Positions 63,719 through 64,000 of a DNA stretch of 64,000 nucleotides are shown piece after piece. Source of the stretch: Roseiarcus sp963794155 (lineage in GTDB: Bacteria > Pseudomonadota > Alphaproteobacteria > Rhizobiales > Beijerinckiaceae); contig CAWCCX010000015.1 of NCBI GenBank assembly GCA_963794155.1, forward strand, positions 56,327 to 120,326, given 5' to 3'. Position numbers and translations under genes: made by a program. The notes under the pieces were generated by a model. That model was not told the DNA's origin and ran no database searches. It saw only the letters and a list, made by a program, of their open reading frames with translations. Position 1 is the first letter of the stretch; every line of letters begins with the position of its first letter.

Positions 63719-64000
63719 GTGCGCCGTGAGAAGGCGGCGCTTTCCAGTGGGTGCAAGTCCCACCCGGCGAACGCTCCAGCCGGAAGCAACCGGAGTAGTC
63801 ATGGAGGTGACGAAATGGCTGAAGCCTTCGGTATAGCGGGTCACGTATAGGTGACCGCGCGAGTGTGCGGGCCGCAACGCGAGTGAACGCCGAGCAAGCC
63901 TCACATGAGCAGGTGGCAGTCAAGCGGTTTGTTTCCGGGTGATAAGTCTCCAGCGGTTTGTCCGGTATCCGAGGTTCTGAGCCCTCTAAGCGTGACGCGG
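63719..64000 (+). mobile_element. Group II intron, 5' portion (domain I), running off the window
   Basis: It starts GTGCGCCGTGAG, fitting the GUGYG 5' splice-site consensus. It continues with hallmarks of bacterial group II domain I: a GGGTGCAAGTCCCACC hairpin, a CCGGAAGCAACCGG hairpin, GTCATGGAGGTGAC, and later GCAACGCGAGTGAACGC and GGGTGATAAGTCTCC. The reverse transcriptase ORF would lie beyond 64000. Confidence 0.72.

Overview
The window looks like the chromosome of a high-GC alphaproteobacterium, most likely a member of the Hyphomicrobiales (Rhizobiales; Beijerinckiaceae/Methylocystaceae-like). The clues are a CckA hybrid kinase, a DksA of the alphaproteobacterial type with a degenerate zinc finger, a YcjX/YcjF pair, two secreted proteins with the PEPSTWAM form of the PEP-CTERM tail, and a palindromic element of the kind scattered through rhizobial genomes. 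The family placement is inference; no rRNA gene is present.

Layout. 0-3.4 kb: a minus-strand group (adenylating enzyme fragment, FabG-like SDR, hexapeptide acetyltransferase), a class III alcohol dehydrogenase remnant, and an AraC regulator. 3.6-8.2 kb: a very large secreted glycine-rich repeat protein with a PEP-CTERM tail, interrupted by two compensating frameshifts. 8.3-11.1 kb: phosphohexomutase, Mug-type DNA glycosylase and a Crp/Fnr regulator. 11.5-16.4 kb: the rpmI-rplT-pheS-orf-pheT-orf translation operon, with a frameshift in pheT. 16.7-42.7 kb: ordinary core and accessory genes, including carbonic anhydrase, ycjX/ycjF, a secreted tandem nitrilase, sixA, a MoxR ATPase and its likely VWA partner separated by about 5.4 kb, cckA (frameshifted), fliO, dksA, a MarR/cupin pair with visible operators, a class III nucleotide cyclase with TPRs, a probable 8-oxoguanine deaminase, transporters, and a metal-dependent cyclase-family hydrolase (frameshifted).

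42.9-53 kb is a mobile, decaying island. A P4-type integrase, an AlpA-like regulator, a zinc-ribbon protein and a terminase pair occur with no capsid or portal genes, so it resembles a phage satellite or stripped prophage. It is followed by two head-to-head IS6-family copies, an IstB remnant, and broken host genes (a SnoaL-like N-terminus, a cysteine-less Ogt/Ada-like domain, an SDR start). An NDH-2-type dehydrogenase follows, also frameshifted.

53.2-64 kb: an ECF sigma/anti-sigma pair, fdxA, a complete IS5-family element with target duplications, a second PEP-CTERM protein, a 209-bp MITE with perfect terminal repeats and an AATA duplication, an AraC regulator, and an alcohol dehydrogenase / alpha-beta hydrolase / aldehyde dehydrogenase cluster. 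The start of the aldehyde dehydrogenase is duplicated in front of the hydrolase. The window ends inside what appears to be the 5' part of a group II intron inserted in an oxidoreductase gene.

Several genes that are normally intact and essential (pheT, cckA) carry single small indels. Residual assembly error is therefore a serious alternative to genuine decay for every frameshift reported here.
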